This document shows positions 51,780 through 60,655 of a DNA stretch of 64,000 bases, piece by piece (position 1 is the stretch's first letter; each line of letters begins with the position of its first letter). The position numbers were made by a program, and so were the translations under genes. The stretch comes from JBEBSD01 sp040394475 (GTDB taxonomy: Bacteria; Bacteroidota; Bacteroidia; Cytophagales; Spirosomataceae), in contig JBEBSD010000016.1 in the NCBI GenBank assembly GCA_040394475.1, positions 1 to 64,000 on the forward strand, in the 5' to 3' direction. The notes beneath the pieces were generated by a model. It had not been told where the DNA came from. It saw only the letters and a list, made by a program, of their open reading frames with translations, and searched no databases.

Positions 51780-52847
51780 CTATACAAAACCGGGGTTAAT
51801 AAATTTCGCCTCCGCCACAAAATCTTTCACACGCTGCTCCTCTTCTTTCAGGCAGATCAGCAAGACATTATCATATTCCGCTACAATAAAGTTTTCCAGT
51901 CCGTTCACCACAACAAGCTTGTCCTTAGGCGTTTTGATGATGCAATTGCGGGTATTGTGCAGCAGGAGCTGTCCGTCAATTACGTTGTCGTTTTCGTCCT
52001 TTTCCGAAACTTCATACAACGACTTCCACGTACCGAGATCCGACCAGCCGAAGTCGCTCAGTACGACATGCACATTGCCGGCTTTTTCCATGATACCGTG
52101 GTCGATCGAAATGTTTTTACACTGCGTATAGGCTCTGGCAATGAATTTGGACTCTTTGTCAGTATAGTAAAAAGGGGTACCTTCCTCAAAGAGCTCGTAG
52201 GTTTCGGGCATGTATTTTTTCAGCGCCGATTTAAAGGCCGATACATTCCACACGAAAATTCCTGCATTCCATAAAAATTCACCGCTTTCAACAAATTGGA
52301 CCGCGAGTTCATGATGCGGTTTTTCGGTAAAGGTTTTTACCTTTTTCACCATCTTCTTATCCGGGATATACTGTATATAGCCATACCCGGTATCAGGCCT
52401 GCTCGGCTGAATCCCCAGGGTTACCAGGATGTCCTCCATCCGGGTGGCTCCCAGTGCAATCCGGATCGTATCGCTGAAGAGGTTTTCCTTCAGAATGATA
52501 TGGTCTGCCGGTGCAATTACAATATTGGCATCAGGATTGCGGGACGCGATTTTAAAACAGGCATAGGCGACACAGGGAGCGGTATTACGCCGGTGCGGTT
52601 CCAGTAAGATCTGGTCCGGAGTCAGCCCCGGCAGCTGCTGTTGCACGATGTCCTTATAATCAGTGCTGGTAACCACATAAATGTTCTCCATCGGGCATAC
52701 TTCGCCGAATCGCTCTGCGGTTTGTTGAAGCAGTGTTTTCCCGGTACCCAGTACATCATGGAACTGTTTCGGGAAGTCGGTACGGCTAAAAGGCCAGAAA
52801 CGGGTTCCCACACCGCCGGCCATAATGATCACAAAGGTATTGTACAT
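51780..52847 (-). CDS. manC: Mannose-1-phosphate guanylyltransferase (GDP-mannose pyrophosphorylase)
   Basis: 355 residues. Nucleotidyltransferase signature IIMAGGVGTRFWPFSRTDFPKQF at the N-terminus, VIAPADHIILKE (metal/sugar site), VKTFTEKPHHELAVQFVESGEFLWNAGIFVW, and a short C-terminal beta-helix (GQLLLHNTRNCIIKTPKDKLVVVNGLENFIV). The phosphomannose isomerase domain of bifunctional ManC/AlgA is absent, as usual in Bacteroidota. The product, GDP-mannose, feeds surface polysaccharide and glycoprotein synthesis. A TAAATTTG element (minus strand) lies at 52904-52911. Confidence 0.94.
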   Translation of the reverse strand: MYNTFVIIMAGGVGTRFWPFSRTDFPKQFHDVLGTGKTLLQQTAERFGEVCPMENIYVVTSTDYKDIVQQQLPGLTPDQILLEPHRRNTAPCVAYACFKIASRNPDANIVIAPADHIILKENLFSDTIRIALGATRMEDILVTLGIQPSRPDTGYGYIQYIPDKKMVKKVKTFTEKPHHELAVQFVESGEFLWNAGIFVWNVSAFKSALKKYMPETYELFEEGTPFYYTDKESKFIARAYTQCKNISIDHGIMEKAGNVHVVLSDFGWSDLGTWKSLYEVSEKDENDNVIDGQLLLHNTRNCIIKTPKDKLVVVNGLENFIVAEYDNVLLICLKEEEQRVKDFVAEAKFINPGFV

Positions 52848-53061
52848 AGGTTTTTTTTCACAGGTTCTACTGTTACAAAGCTATCGGGCTTTAAGGGTTA
52901 AAGCAAATTTACTTTAAACACCTGCATAGTAGGCACATTATCAAGGTATTAAGCGTATAGGTCACACTGAAAAAATGCAAATAATTTAATAATAATACGA
53001 AAAAGTTGAATTTATCGGGAAAATTTACCTTAATAGTAACCTAACGCAAACTGAAGTGACC

Positions 53062-56058
53062 ATGAACATCAACAACTTAAGAGCTTATATGCTCCTTTTC
53101 GGCTTTATCGGACTGTCAAACGGCGTTTTCGGACAGGTCATACTGAGTGGAACGATTACGGAATCGGGTAGCAGTACGCCGTTGGCGGGGGTAAGTATCC
53201 AGGTGAAGGGGAAAATAGTCGGCACTATTACGGATACCAGAGGAGCGTTTGCATTAACGGTGAATTCCCAGCCCCCCTTCACCCTGGTGATATCTTCAGT
53301 GGGGTTTCGGACACAGGAAATACCGATTGAAGCCAGCCGCGATGACCTGGTCATTGAATTGGAAGAGGAAGTGATCATGGGGAAGGAAATCGTGGTAGCC
53401 GCTTCCCGGGTGGAGGAGAGCGTCATGCGGTCCCCGATATCGGTGGAGCGGCTGGACATCCGTACGTTCCGCGACTCCCCGGCGCCCTCTTTCTTCGACG
53501 CATTACGGAATGTAAAAGGAGTGGATATCAGTACGCAGTCGCTTACGTTCAGCAACCCGAATACCCGCGGGTTTTCCGGGAACGGGAACGTAAGGATGGT
53601 ACAGCTCGTGGATGGTATGGACAACCAGGCGCCCGGCCTTAATTTCTCCGTTGCCAATATTGCCGGGCTGTCGGACCTCGATGTGGAAACGGTGGAATTG
53701 CTGCCGGGGGCTTCGTCTGCTTTGTATGGCCCGAATGCACTGAACGGGGTGCTGCTGATGAACAGCAAAAGCCCCTTCCTGTACCAGGGGCTGAGCGCAT
53801 ATGTCAAAACCGGGGTAATGAGTGCGGGCAACCGGGTGAAACGGTATTCCCATGAGCCGGAAAAAACGACTCCTTTTTACGATGTAGGTATACGGTATGC
53901 CAAGGCATTTAATAATAAATGGGCCTTTAAGGTGAATTTTACTTACCTCCAGGCGAAGGACTGGCAGGCGACAGATTACCGGGACCAGAGTCTGGCCAAC
54001 GGGTTCGGCTTTGAAGGGACTCCGCAGAGCAACCCGGCGTACGACGGGATCAGTGTATATGGAGACCCGGCTGTCAGCCTGAATAGCCTCATCGGAGATG
54101 CCCTTCCGGCGGTGGCTGCCTTCAATCCCGATGTGGCTGAGCTGTACGACGGACTCAACCTGGTAGCGGGAGCATTTGCTGCAGCCGGGCTGGCAGGCTC
54201 TCAGGAGGAAGCTTATACTAAAATATTGACTGACTTATATGGTACCCGGACGGTGGGCCGTACCGGGTATACCGAACGGGACCTGGTCGACTACAATGCG
54301 TATAGTATTAAAACCAATGCCTCCCTGCATTACCGGATCAGCGATAACGTAGAGGCGCTGCTGCAGGCCAATTGGGGGCTGGGGACTACCGTGTATACCG
54401 GAGCGGACCGGTATTTTATCAAGAATTTCAGAATCGGTCAGTACAAGGCAGAAGTGAAAGGATCCAATTTCTTTGTAAGGGCTTACACAACCCAGGAGAA
54501 TTCCGGCGACACCTATGCGGTGGGATTGGCCGGATTGGGGATGAATGAAATGTGGACCATCCAGAACGGACAGGTGGCTTTGAACCCGCTGTATTTTGCA
54601 ATGTATGGCGTCAATTATGCAGGGGCAACGCTGCCCAACGTCCTGACGGCCGTTCAATCGGCCTTCCCGGAAGGGCCGCAAGCAGCCTATGCGGCCTATC
54701 TGCAGGCGGTAGCAGCGGTCAATGCCAGTCACCCGGACGTGGCGGCTGTGGTTCCCGGGCTTCCCGGGGTAGGCAACGGACAGTTTTATTCGCCGGGCTC
54801 GCAGGCATTCAAGGACAGACTGGCGGAGGTAACAGACGTCGCGATCCCGGGGAATGCAACCGGGGTAGGGGCCAAATTTCTGGAGCGTACTGCTATGTAC
54901 CACCTCGAGGGGATGTACAATTTCAACAAAGTGATCGATCCCAACGTCATAGAAATCCTTGCCGGGGCTAACTACCGGTTATATGACCTTAATTCGAACG
55001 GGACCCTGTTTTATAAGGGACCGGAGGGGGAAGAGCCTTCCATTTCGGAATACGGCGGCTATGTGCAGTTGCAAAAGACGTTTGCCGATATCTTTAAGGT
55101 GACCGGATCCATGCGTTATGATAAGAACGAAAATTTCAAAGGACAGTTCTCTCCCCGGATTTCCGGGGTTCTGACCCTGGGAGGCAACCATCATTTCAGG
55201 GCTTCTTTTCAGACCGGGTTCCGGATACCCGATACCCAGTCGCAGTACATCGACCTGCTGACGCCTAACGGCCGCCTTATCGGGGGACTTCCGGCCCTGC
55301 GGGATAAATATTTTACCGGTGTTACCTTGCAAAATATCCGCACCGGAACACCGTATGAACTGACGGAATTCAAACCTGAAAGGGTGATCGCCAGCGAAAT
55401 CGGTTACAAGGGATTAATTGCTAACTCCCTGTTTATCGACCTGTATTACTACTTTTCCAACTATAAGAACTTCAATGTAGCGCGGAACCTGATGATTGCC
55501 TCGGGTCCTGATGAGGGAGATGTATTCGGGATGCCGTCGAGTTACGGGGAAGCGATCCGGGTGCAGGGGTTCGGCTTGGGTCTGGATTACCGGTTACCTG
55601 CCAATTTCGTGATTGGCGGCAATCTTTCTAATAATACGTTGATGGCGGGCGGGGTGAAGGTATTCAGTTCGGAAAAGAATATTACCATTCTGGACGACGG
55701 TTCGGACGTCAATTTCAATTCTCCGAAATACCGTTACTCCCTGACATTCGGCAACCGTAATATTGCCCGTTCCGGGTGGGGTTTCAATGTGGTTTACCGC
55801 AGACAGGATGCTTTCTTCTGGAACAGCGCCTTCGTGCCGAACCAGGTGCGGTTCTCAACCTCCCCCGCTACCCAGTCGATTATCCCGGCTATTTCGACCG
55901 TAGATGCCCAAATCAGCCGGAAGCTTTCCGCCATTAAATCGATTGTGAAACTGGGCGGGACCAACATCCTGAAAAAGGAATACATCACGGGTTGGGGCAA
56001 TCCTACCATCGGTTCCGTATTTTATGTGAGCCTTACGTTTGATGAGTTGTTGAATTAG
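53062..56058 (+). CDS. TonB-dependent receptor without SusD partner
   Basis: 998 residues from ATG 53062 (a GTG two codons earlier is also in frame). Signal peptide ending GVFGQV, carboxypeptidase-regulatory-like domain (ILSGTITESGSSTPLAGVSIQVKG, about 25-105), plug (EIVVAASRVEESVMRSPISVERLD through SSALYGPNALNGVLLMNSK) and barrel ending FYVSLTFDELLN. The plug has the VAASRVEESVMR style of siderophore/metal-type receptors rather than SusC. No SusD follows, so the ligand is not predicted. The stop codon TAG lies inside the first unit of a TTAGGTT heptamer array. Confidence 0.93.
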   Translation: MNINNLRAYMLLFGFIGLSNGVFGQVILSGTITESGSSTPLAGVSIQVKGKIVGTITDTRGAFALTVNSQPPFTLVISSVGFRTQEIPIEASRDDLVIELEEEVIMGKEIVVAASRVEESVMRSPISVERLDIRTFRDSPAPSFFDALRNVKGVDISTQSLTFSNPNTRGFSGNGNVRMVQLVDGMDNQAPGLNFSVANIAGLSDLDVETVELLPGASSALYGPNALNGVLLMNSKSPFLYQGLSAYVKTGVMSAGNRVKRYSHEPEKTTPFYDVGIRYAKAFNNKWAFKVNFTYLQAKDWQATDYRDQSLANGFGFEGTPQSNPAYDGISVYGDPAVSLNSLIGDALPAVAAFNPDVAELYDGLNLVAGAFAAAGLAGSQEEAYTKILTDLYGTRTVGRTGYTERDLVDYNAYSIKTNASLHYRISDNVEALLQANWGLGTTVYTGADRYFIKNFRIGQYKAEVKGSNFFVRAYTTQENSGDTYAVGLAGLGMNEMWTIQNGQVALNPLYFAMYGVNYAGATLPNVLTAVQSAFPEGPQAAYAAYLQAVAAVNASHPDVAAVVPGLPGVGNGQFYSPGSQAFKDRLAEVTDVAIPGNATGVGAKFLERTAMYHLEGMYNFNKVIDPNVIEILAGANYRLYDLNSNGTLFYKGPEGEEPSISEYGGYVQLQKTFADIFKVTGSMRYDKNENFKGQFSPRISGVLTLGGNHHFRASFQTGFRIPDTQSQYIDLLTPNGRLIGGLPALRDKYFTGVTLQNIRTGTPYELTEFKPERVIASEIGYKGLIANSLFIDLYYYFSNYKNFNVARNLMIASGPDEGDVFGMPSSYGEAIRVQGFGLGLDYRLPANFVIGGNLSNNTLMAGGVKVFSSEKNITILDDGSDVNFNSPKYRYSLTFGNRNIARSGWGFNVVYRRQDAFFWNSAFVPNQVRFSTSPATQSIIPAISTVDAQISRKLSAIKSIVKLGGTNILKKEYITGWGNPTIGSVFYVSLTFDELLN

Positions 56059-56138
56059 GTTTTAGGGATTAGGTTTTGGGTATTAGGTTTTAGGGATTAG
56101 ATTTTAGGGAATGGGGTTTGGGGAATGGGGAATGGGCG
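56055..56138. repeat. 12-unit TTAGGNN heptamer array overlapping the receptor stop codon
   Basis: Units start every 7 bp from 56055 to 56132: TTAGGTT, TTAGGGA, TTGGGTA, TTAGATT, ATGGGGT, TTGGGGA, ATGGGGA, ATGGGCG. The receptor's TAG stop (56056-56058) is part of unit 1. A GTGAGC-GTCGAACCC element with a doubled GAGTCGAACCC follows at about 56147-56182. Confidence 0.95.
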
Positions 56139-56204
56139 GCTCCGGCGGGTGAGCGGAGTCGAACCCTGCGGAGTCGAACCCGATCGGACGTTGTTCCCTT
56201 CAAG

Positions 56205-56520
56205 CCCTGAAGGGGCGCAATCTAATAGCCCCGGGCATCGCCCGGGGGGGTATCCCGATCCGATGGCGTTGCGCCCGATGACATCGCCCGGGGGGTATCC
56301 CGATCCGATGGCGTTGCGCCCGATGGCATCGCCCGGGGGTGTATCCCGATCCGATGGCGTTGCGCCCGATGGCATCGCCCGGGGGGGTATCCCGATCCGA
56401 TGGCGTTGCGCCCGATGACATCGCCCGGGGGGTATCCCGATCCGATGGCGTTGCGCCCGATGACATCGCCCGGGGAGGTATCACCCGAGGCCTGATGACA
56501 TCGCCCGGGAGAGTATCGTC
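56205..56520. repeat. 45-46-bp tandem repeat array (CCGATCCGATGGCGTTGCGC units)
   Basis: After a stem-like leader (AGCCCTGAAGGGGCG, then GCCCCGGGCATCGCCCGGGG), units beginning TATCCCGATCCGATGG start at 56251, 56296, 56342, 56388 and 56433, and a degenerate unit starts at 56479. Periods are 45, 46, 46, 45 and 46 bp. Units differ only by the G-run length and GACATC/GGCATC. The repeats are contiguous without spacers, so this is not CRISPR. The open frames it creates on both strands are by-products. Confidence 0.93.
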
Positions 56521-56669
56521 CCGGCGACGGTGTAGGTGGTGGACATGCATTTACCAACCGAATCACCCGACGTTAGTGGGAAAGTAACCAAAGTCCGAAA
56601 GCCGGAAAAATGTCAGAAATATTTTGGATATAACAATAATAAGGTCTAAATTCATATAATGATTTCATT

Positions 56670-56903
56670 TTAAAGTTGAATAAAACTCACCTTATAATGA
56701 AAGCTAAAGTCGTCTTCTGATATGCCTGTATTGCTTACTACCGGATAGATTTCCAACAAATCGGAGTATGTAAAAAGATCCCGGATCAGGTTAGTCCTAC
56801 GTATCGTTGAATGGGCGTATCCGGGATGATACAGATGTTTGTCGGCAGTATCCGGAAATGGACTGGATTTTGCCCTGTCTCGTAAAATCCAGCGAAACCA
56901 GTG
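56670..56903 (-). other. Open reading frame remnant without start codon
   Basis: A 77-codon frame runs leftwards between two TAA codons with no ATG. It reads plausibly as protein (HLYHPGYAHSTIRRTNLIRD, FTYSDLLEIYPVVSNTG). I cannot name it. It may be a decayed 3' end of a gene. The remaining DNA from 56520 to 57087 shows no repeats or promoter that I can support. Confidence 0.25.
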
Positions 56904-57087
56904 TTATCCGGTTATCTTAGGGTGTGACGTTTTGGTATGAAGGCAGAAAATAGAATTATCGAATATATTTCTTTATCCAATTCGTTAACTGTCAGTATGA
57001 AACAGACATAAAGTATTTGAATTAGATCTTTTTACAACGGTAGGGCAGATGCTTGGTGACAATTTGAGAATCTTAAAATACAAAATC

Positions 57088-57519
57088 ATGAAAGCATTGC
57101 TCTTTAACTTATTAGCGACGTGTTTCATTACTACGTCTTGTCATCGAAACGATTTGTTGGATGATATGGAGCCCGCTGATAGTCCTCAAAAGGCTATTGT
57201 CGGAAAATGGGACTGGAAGGAAACCATTTATTACGAAAGAGGCGCCGGAGCTTCTGTACACTACACTCCGGCATCCGAAGCGATCGTTCGGCAGTATGTT
57301 TTTGGGAACGATGGCAACTTGCATATCATTGAGAACGGTGACGAAGTTGCCCGTCACATATATCACATAACCACGTCTGCAAAATTAACAGGGTCTTCTG
57401 CTGGTTATGACGAATTTCTATTAAAAATAGGCCCGGATTTGTTATATATCTTGTCTATAAAAGACACCTTGATTCTTTCAAATAGACTTAATCGAACAGA
57501 TTACTATATTCGTAAGTAG
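57088..57519 (+). CDS. Small lipoprotein, possibly lipocalin-like
   Basis: 143 residues from ATG 57088, giving the lipobox signal LFNLLATCFITTSC. The mature part starts with IVGKWDWKETIYYERG and continues as alternating beta strands (EAIVRQYVFGNDGNLHIIENG, YDEFLLKIGPDLLYILSIKDTLILSN), the pattern of small lipocalin-like lipoproteins of Bacteroidota. No function can be assigned. Codon and base composition are AT-richer than the rest of the window. Confidence 0.7.
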   Translation: MKALLFNLLATCFITTSCHRNDLLDDMEPADSPQKAIVGKWDWKETIYYERGAGASVHYTPASEAIVRQYVFGNDGNLHIIENGDEVARHIYHITTSAKLTGSSAGYDEFLLKIGPDLLYILSIKDTLILSNRLNRTDYYIRK

Positions 57520-57549
57520 GTGATTTTTGTAACCTTTTAAAAAAAAGTT

Positions 57550-59387
57550 ATGTATAAACTTGTACTATTAGTTTTTGCAATCCCTTTTTTTTGTCAACAG
57601 ATAATGGCTCAACGAACATGTGGGTCAACTTTAGATTTAGCCGATATAGAAAGGAACACCCCTCATCGATATCAAAGAATACTCGAACTTGATAAGCAAT
57701 TTGAAAAATATCTGGAAACGCAGGGCGATGGTGCCATGAAAAATGTGCCGACAATAATACGAATTCCCGTAGTTGTTCATGTGTTACATAATGGTGAACC
57801 AGTAGGTAGTGGAAGGAATATTAGCATGGCTCAAATAGAATCTCAGATCGATGTCTTGAACGAGGACTTTAGACGATTAAATTCGGATGCAGTAAATACG
57901 CCGACTCAATTCCAAACTGTTGCAGCTGATGTTGGATTGGAATTCCATCTTGCATGTATTGATCAGGATGGAAATCCAACTAATGGGGTGGTACGTAAAA
58001 TGACTAGTGATTCATCCTTCAGTCAGGCATTGGATAATATCAAATTTGACAGTCAAGGGGGTAGTAATGCTTGGGCAACCGATAGGTATTTGATATATGG
58101 GTGGGTAATTTGGATGGAAACCTCCTAGGTTACGCGCAATTCCCCGACGAATATTCTGTCAGCCCGAATACAGATGGAATAGTTATAAGGACAACTTCAT
58201 TTGGTCGAGTGGGGAATGTTAGCTCTCCATTCGACCAAGGTAGAACAGCTACCCATGAATTGGGACATTGGTTAAATTTGATTCATATTTGGGGAGATTA
58301 TGTCGGATGTAGTGGTGTCGGAGATAATGTTGGGGATACTCCCAACCAAGAAAGCGAATATTATAATTGCCCCGCATTTCCCCAATCATCCTGTAGCAGT
58401 AATGATATGTTTATGAATTATATGGATTATACGGATGATGCATGCATGAATATATTTACTCAAGACCAGCGAGACCGTGTACGAGCACTATTCGCTCCAA
58501 ACGGTGTCCGAAGAAGTTTTATTGAGAACCCATATGGACTATCAATTGTCGGCCCCTCTATGCTATGTATATCGGAAAATTACAGCATCAGCAGTCTTCC
58601 TACTGGTGCAACAGTAAGTTGGAGCGCCTCACCAAGCGTGGCTGTGAGTATCAGCGGTAGTGGTAGTAGTGTTACGGTAAGCAGAGTAGCACCGTACAAT
58701 ATGGCGGTAACTCTCAAGATGGTAATTTCCGGTTTATCCTGTGGAGATATTGATATTGAGAAGGAAATCCAAGTTGGCGTCCCGGATCATACTCAGTTCC
58801 AAATATTTCAGAGTATTTGTAATGCTAGTTATTCGGTGGGATTTGGTGCGTATATAGGGTCAACTATTGATAAATGTAGTTTGCCAGAAAGCGGAGTTTT
58901 GGAGATTGAATGGCAGGTTATCAATAGTACCGGTAGCCACACCATTGTTAACAATGTAGGTCCTGGCGTATGTGTTAGTAGTACGGTTACTACCGGTATT
59001 CTTGTGAATTTTAGTAATAACATTGGGCCGAAGTTTGTCCGTTTCAGAGCAAGAAATAGTTGTGGATGGAGTGACTGGATTTTACAACCGGTTCCTGTGG
59101 ATTTTTCTGGGTGCAATCCTTGGGGTTACGTAATCTTCCCTAACCCAGCTGGGGAAAGGCTCCATATCGAGCCGGATGAGAGGAGTGGGATGAACCCCAC
59201 TAGGGAGAAGAAAGAATATAGAGCCATATTGTATGACTTGAACGGCAAAGTGGCAATAAGTGTGCGTAGCCAAGACGGTAATGCTTCTTTAGATACTTCA
59301 CAGTTACCCAGTAGTATTTATTATTTGTATATTCATACTGACGGAGAGAAGGAAGGAGTGAAAGGGCAGATATTAATAACGCATTAA
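57550..59387 (+). pseudogene. Frameshifted M43-type zinc metalloprotease with T9SS sorting domain
   Basis: The gene is in two frames: 57550-58128 (192 codons) and 58101-59387. Part 1 has a signal peptide ending QQIMAQ, IPVVVHVLHNGEP and GGSNAWATDRYL. Part 2 resumes with NLDGNLLGYAQFP, the zinc site HELGHWLNLIH, MNYMDYTDDACMNIFTQDQ (Met-turn), Ig-like domains and a T9SS-A end (IFPNPAGERLHIEPD). At 58090-58097 the text TTG-AT-ATA-TGG lacks one base: restoring AAT gives DRYLNIWVGNLDG, the family sequence. Part 2 alone would have no signal. The cause is either a real one-base deletion, phase variation or a sequencing error. Confidence 0.85.
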
Positions 59388-59576
59388 TTCGAATCCTATC
59401 GATGCGACGTGATCCAGATATCTCTTTTGTTTGAATGTTTTTAAGCTGCAGCATTCAAGCATGGGTGTTCTTAAAATGTTATTGGGCTTCCCCAGAGCTA
59501 ACGTGAAGTTTATTGTCTTTCTTTAAGACAGGAGAGAGGCTGTAGGTATGGGATTCGCTCCTAGAATGGCTGGCTC

Positions 59577-59663
59577 TTATAATTCGAACTTCTTATGGTA
59601 GGCTTCCCAATCGTTGATTTTATAGTGTTCGAAAATTTGTTTTTTCAGGGTTCGAATTCCCCG
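59577..59663 (-). other. Short protein-like remnant, C-terminal end of an unknown gene
   Basis: 28 codons in frame on the minus strand, after a TAG stop, read RGIRTLKKQIFEHYKINDW and continue EAYHKKFEL before TAA. This looks like the C-terminus of a real protein, cut off from its gene. Nothing else is recognisable in the gap 59388-59864 (no promoter, no complete tRNA). Confidence 0.3.
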
Positions 59664-59864
59664 CTAAAATACAATCCTTTCCAGTGATTTTATCTGTTAA
59701 ATGGATTTTTAAAAACAAGAAAAGCTTTGAAACCCACTCGGATGGCTATTAAAATAACAGCCTTTCTACTGTGTGTCGGATACCAATTTCTGCCAAAATG
59801 TTGCCAGGAATGGGGCTGAAAGACTTGCGGAGAGTTACAGGAGACGAAAAAAACAAACGCCCCC

Positions 59865-60506
59865 CTATTTAGGCCCATACGCCAAATCGCCCGCATCTCC
59901 TAACCCCGGGACAATATAAGCGAGTTCGTTCAGTTCCGCATCGACGGCCCCCAGCCAGAGCCGGGCCTGCGGGATGCGTTGCCGGATAAAATCGACACCG
60001 GCCCGGCTGCCGATAATTGCCGCAATATGGGTTTGGGCAGGGATTCCGAAACGGAGCAGGGCATGATAGGATTTTTCCAGTGACCTGCCCGTCGCCAGCA
60101 TGGGGTCGGCGAGAATGAGGGTTTTCCCGTTGAGGTCGGGACCTGTGATGTAATCCATTTCGATGTCGAAGTCATCGGCCCCGTAGGGATGCCAGCGATA
60201 AGCGCCGATAAAGGCGTTTTCTGCCTGGTCAAAGAGGTGGATAAAGCCCTGGTGAAAAGGAATTCCCGCCCGCAAGATGGTGGCCAGTACCACGGGGGTA
60301 ACCAGTTCCTGTCCATCGGCTGTTCCAAGCGGAGTTTCTACGGTTATGGGGCGATAAGACAGGGTTTTGGAGATTTCGTATGCCAAAAGCTCCCCCATCC
60401 GCTCCATGTTCCGGCGGAACCTCAATTTGTCGGCCTGAATGGACCGGTCACGGAGTTCGTTCAGAAACTGGTGGGCAATGGAAGTGTTTTCAGATAAAAT
60501 GAACAT
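59865..60506 (-). CDS. upp: Uracil phosphoribosyltransferase
   Basis: 213 residues from the ATG at 60506 (FILSENTSIAHQFLNELRDRS), the usual start; 31 more open codons upstream lack Upp character. It converts uracil and PRPP to UMP. PRPP site LILADPMLATGRSLEKSYHAL; VVLATILRAGIPFHQGFIHLF; uracil-binding end LAYIVPGLGDAGDLAYGPK. The protein is slightly divergent from the E. coli type but all motifs are present. It is divergently placed from the Wzi/RemB-like gene. Confidence 0.94.
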   Translation of the reverse strand: MFILSENTSIAHQFLNELRDRSIQADKLRFRRNMERMGELLAYEISKTLSYRPITVETPLGTADGQELVTPVVLATILRAGIPFHQGFIHLFDQAENAFIGAYRWHPYGADDFDIEMDYITGPDLNGKTLILADPMLATGRSLEKSYHALLRFGIPAQTHIAAIIGSRAGVDFIRQRIPQARLWLGAVDAELNELAYIVPGLGDAGDLAYGPK

Positions 60507-60655
60507 AATAACAACCAGAAAGTTAAGGCCTTGCGATAATACAAATTTCGACCGTAAATACCGATCAAATTCTCCTAACTTTCTTTTGTTAAAGGGCATA
60601 ATTGGATACTTTTACAAATTGATATCAATTCGACCGAAATGAATCCGGCCAACAC

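Noticed and set aside
56251..56520. Regular 45-46-bp repeats that could look like a CRISPR array
   Set aside because: Units are contiguous with no unique spacers, vary in G-run length, and no cas genes are near.
56125..56587. Long open frames on both strands through the 45-bp array
   Set aside because: They exist only because the GC-rich repeat lacks stop codons in several frames; the proteins are simple repeats of PDPMALRPM-type words.
59648..59670. GGGTTCGAATTCCCC resembling a tRNA T-arm, possible attachment site
   Set aside because: The stem pairs poorly (G-T and C-C positions), no acceptor stem or tRNA body is present, and no integrase is nearby; it overlaps a protein-like remnant on the minus strand.
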